Shown in pieces: positions 62,796 through 64,000 of a stretch of DNA of 64,000 bases. Source of the stretch: Oikopleura dioica (Eukaryota; Chordata; Appendicularia; Copelata; Oikopleuridae); contig OU015567.1 of assembly GCA_907165135.1 (NCBI GenBank), positions 15,195,001 through 15,259,000 of the forward strand. Reading direction: 5' to 3'. Each line of letters begins with the position of its first letter. Position 1 is the first letter of the stretch. The position numbers were made by a program, and so were the translations under genes. The notes under the pieces were generated by a model that did not search any database, was not told the DNA's origin, and saw only the letters and a list, made by a program, of their open reading frames with translations.

Positions 62796-64000
62796 ATCTT
62801 CTTGGACCCTAATTCTTTATCGTCTTTGCAGGTTCGAAAACATCAAAATCAGAGCACGAATGGTATAAATAGGCTCTGCAAATCCATAAATTGTCGGAAG
62901 ACAAACCTTACGCAAATACCGGAATAAGCGCCAAATCAAATTATGCTTTAGGCTCAGAGGGGATTTTTATAATCACCCCTTGACCTAACACATAAATCTT
63001 CCGGGCAAAAATACACAACTTGAGGCGGCTTCGCAAAAAAAGGGCTCCACGGTAAATTTGCGCTGGACTTGGAAAATTAGGTTACAAGATTTTTAAAGGG
63101 CTCGGCCTTTTAGGGCATTTTCTTTATTTGCTTTGGCCAAACGCAGCGGTCGGTCAATCTCTTGCTGCGATGGACAAAGGACCAGACGATTTGCATTTGC
63201 CTTCCCAGGCGATGATAGAAAATGATAGCGCACGCGAAATGTCACCCACTGGTTCTTCTTCGTGCTGCAGACAGGTTCTGCAATCGACGATTATCTTGCT
63301 TTATTGTCAATAAAACTACTCTCGTTCGCTTTTTACTGTAACAATGGAGGCTCATTTTAACACTTCATTGTTACATACTATCAAGAATTCAATGGACGTA
63401 ATTCTTTTCCCAAATGAAGATCTTTTAGGAGCAATTTAACATGATTTATTCGCACTGATTTCCCAAGTTTCGTAACGCTGTTTTGTAAGAAGGCCCAATT
63501 TATTCCGTGAACAGCTTGAGTCACCCCATGACACTCGTAATTTACGAAAACTCAATCGATCAGCATTCCCTCTCATCCCGCCCAATTGACCCGAACGACA
63601 GCCACCCATCAAAGGTTTCTGTTCATAAATATGCTCGATGACGCGTCTTCGACGATAATTATGTTTTGATCCCTTGGATCTGGACCAAAACGCGGGCGGC
63701 AAAGTGCTTCAAGTCTGAGATTTTTGCTATTCAAGCTCTAATTTTCATAATTTCTGATTGATCACTTCTGCAAAAGAGGATTACTTATTCAGCCTCGAAA
63801 AAAGAAGAAAGGATCGGAAAAGATGAAACCTGAGTTAGGGTTTGAAAGATCTTTAGTAAAAAGCGGCGTAGCAATTTTCTTATTCTGGCGAAGCCGCTTT
63901 GCGGCTTCGATTCTAAAAAAGCCGCGTAGAGATCTTCCAAACCCTAACTCAGGTTTTCCGAGCCAGATCGGAAAGGATAAAGCACAGGAGAAGCAGATGC
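62796..64000. other. Terminal stretch, no gene seen
   Basis: AT-rich with short frames at 63128-63313 and 63436-63702 that lack family resemblance or splice partners. Ends in a foldback element. Confidence 0.4.
63822..63968. mobile_element. Foldback element, CTGAGTCAGGG family (variant)
   Basis: Left AAACCTGAGTTAGGGTTTG, right CAAACCCTAACTCAGGTTTT then CCGAGCC; core GAAGCCGCTTTGCGGCTTCG. The G-to-T change makes the arm read TTAGGG, matching the telomere unit by chance or origin. Confidence 0.75.

Noticed and set aside
63436-63702. 88-codon minus frame, Arg-rich
   Set aside because: No splice partner or homology; probably a chance frame.

Overview
The window looks like chromosomal DNA of a very compact animal genome, most probably a larvacean tunicate such as Oikopleura. 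This is inferred from chordate-type genes, introns mostly 40-60 nt long, short intergenic gaps, interstitial TTAGGG tracts, many foldback elements, and repeated introns that start with GA or GC instead of GT. Exons were assembled by eye from reading frame, splice signals and remembered protein families; no search was run.

Layout. 1-1554 (-): N-terminal part of a Rad21/Rec8-type alpha-kleisin cut by the window edge, with a long-TIR element in its last visible intron. 4445-8778 (-): atypical Ras-like GTPase; a sperm/cilium CIMAP/ODF3 gene lies on the opposite strand inside its 2-kb intron. 8779-26700: repeat-rich stretch with two paralogous orphan secreted-protein genes (12484, 22020), another secreted orphan (16295, -), a large secreted cysteine-containing protein (19089), a tRNA-splicing endonuclease Sen54-like gene (-) and a degenerin/ENaC channel. 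27239-31232: coiled-coil gene with a frame break, a divergent pair of cysteine-rich secreted proteins, a broken copy of part of the ENaC gene, and a C-type-lectin-like gene. 31457-37062: phosphorylase kinase alpha subunit with a C-terminal CaaX box and a small secreted-protein gene nested antisense in one intron. 40143-43711: CDKL protein kinase. 45908-46930: two small convergent genes. 47846-56069: co-oriented RTF2, DHRS11-like dehydrogenase, a second RTF2-like gene and the PAPS transporter SLC35B2, whose long intron carries an antisense ZP-domain gene. 57000-59821: LARP7. 60087-61119 (-): two small genes, one EF-hand-like. 61471-62795: SAM-dependent methyltransferase.

The most notable patterns are: (i) three antisense genes nested in unusually long introns; (ii) several introns where protein homology forces a GA-AG or GC-AG splice pair; (iii) one family of foldback elements (ends carrying CTGAGTCAGGG, core with GCGGCTT hairpins) with at least eleven copies, several inside introns, including one inside a GA-AG intron; (iv) telomere-like TTAGGG tracts inside introns of two housekeeping genes.
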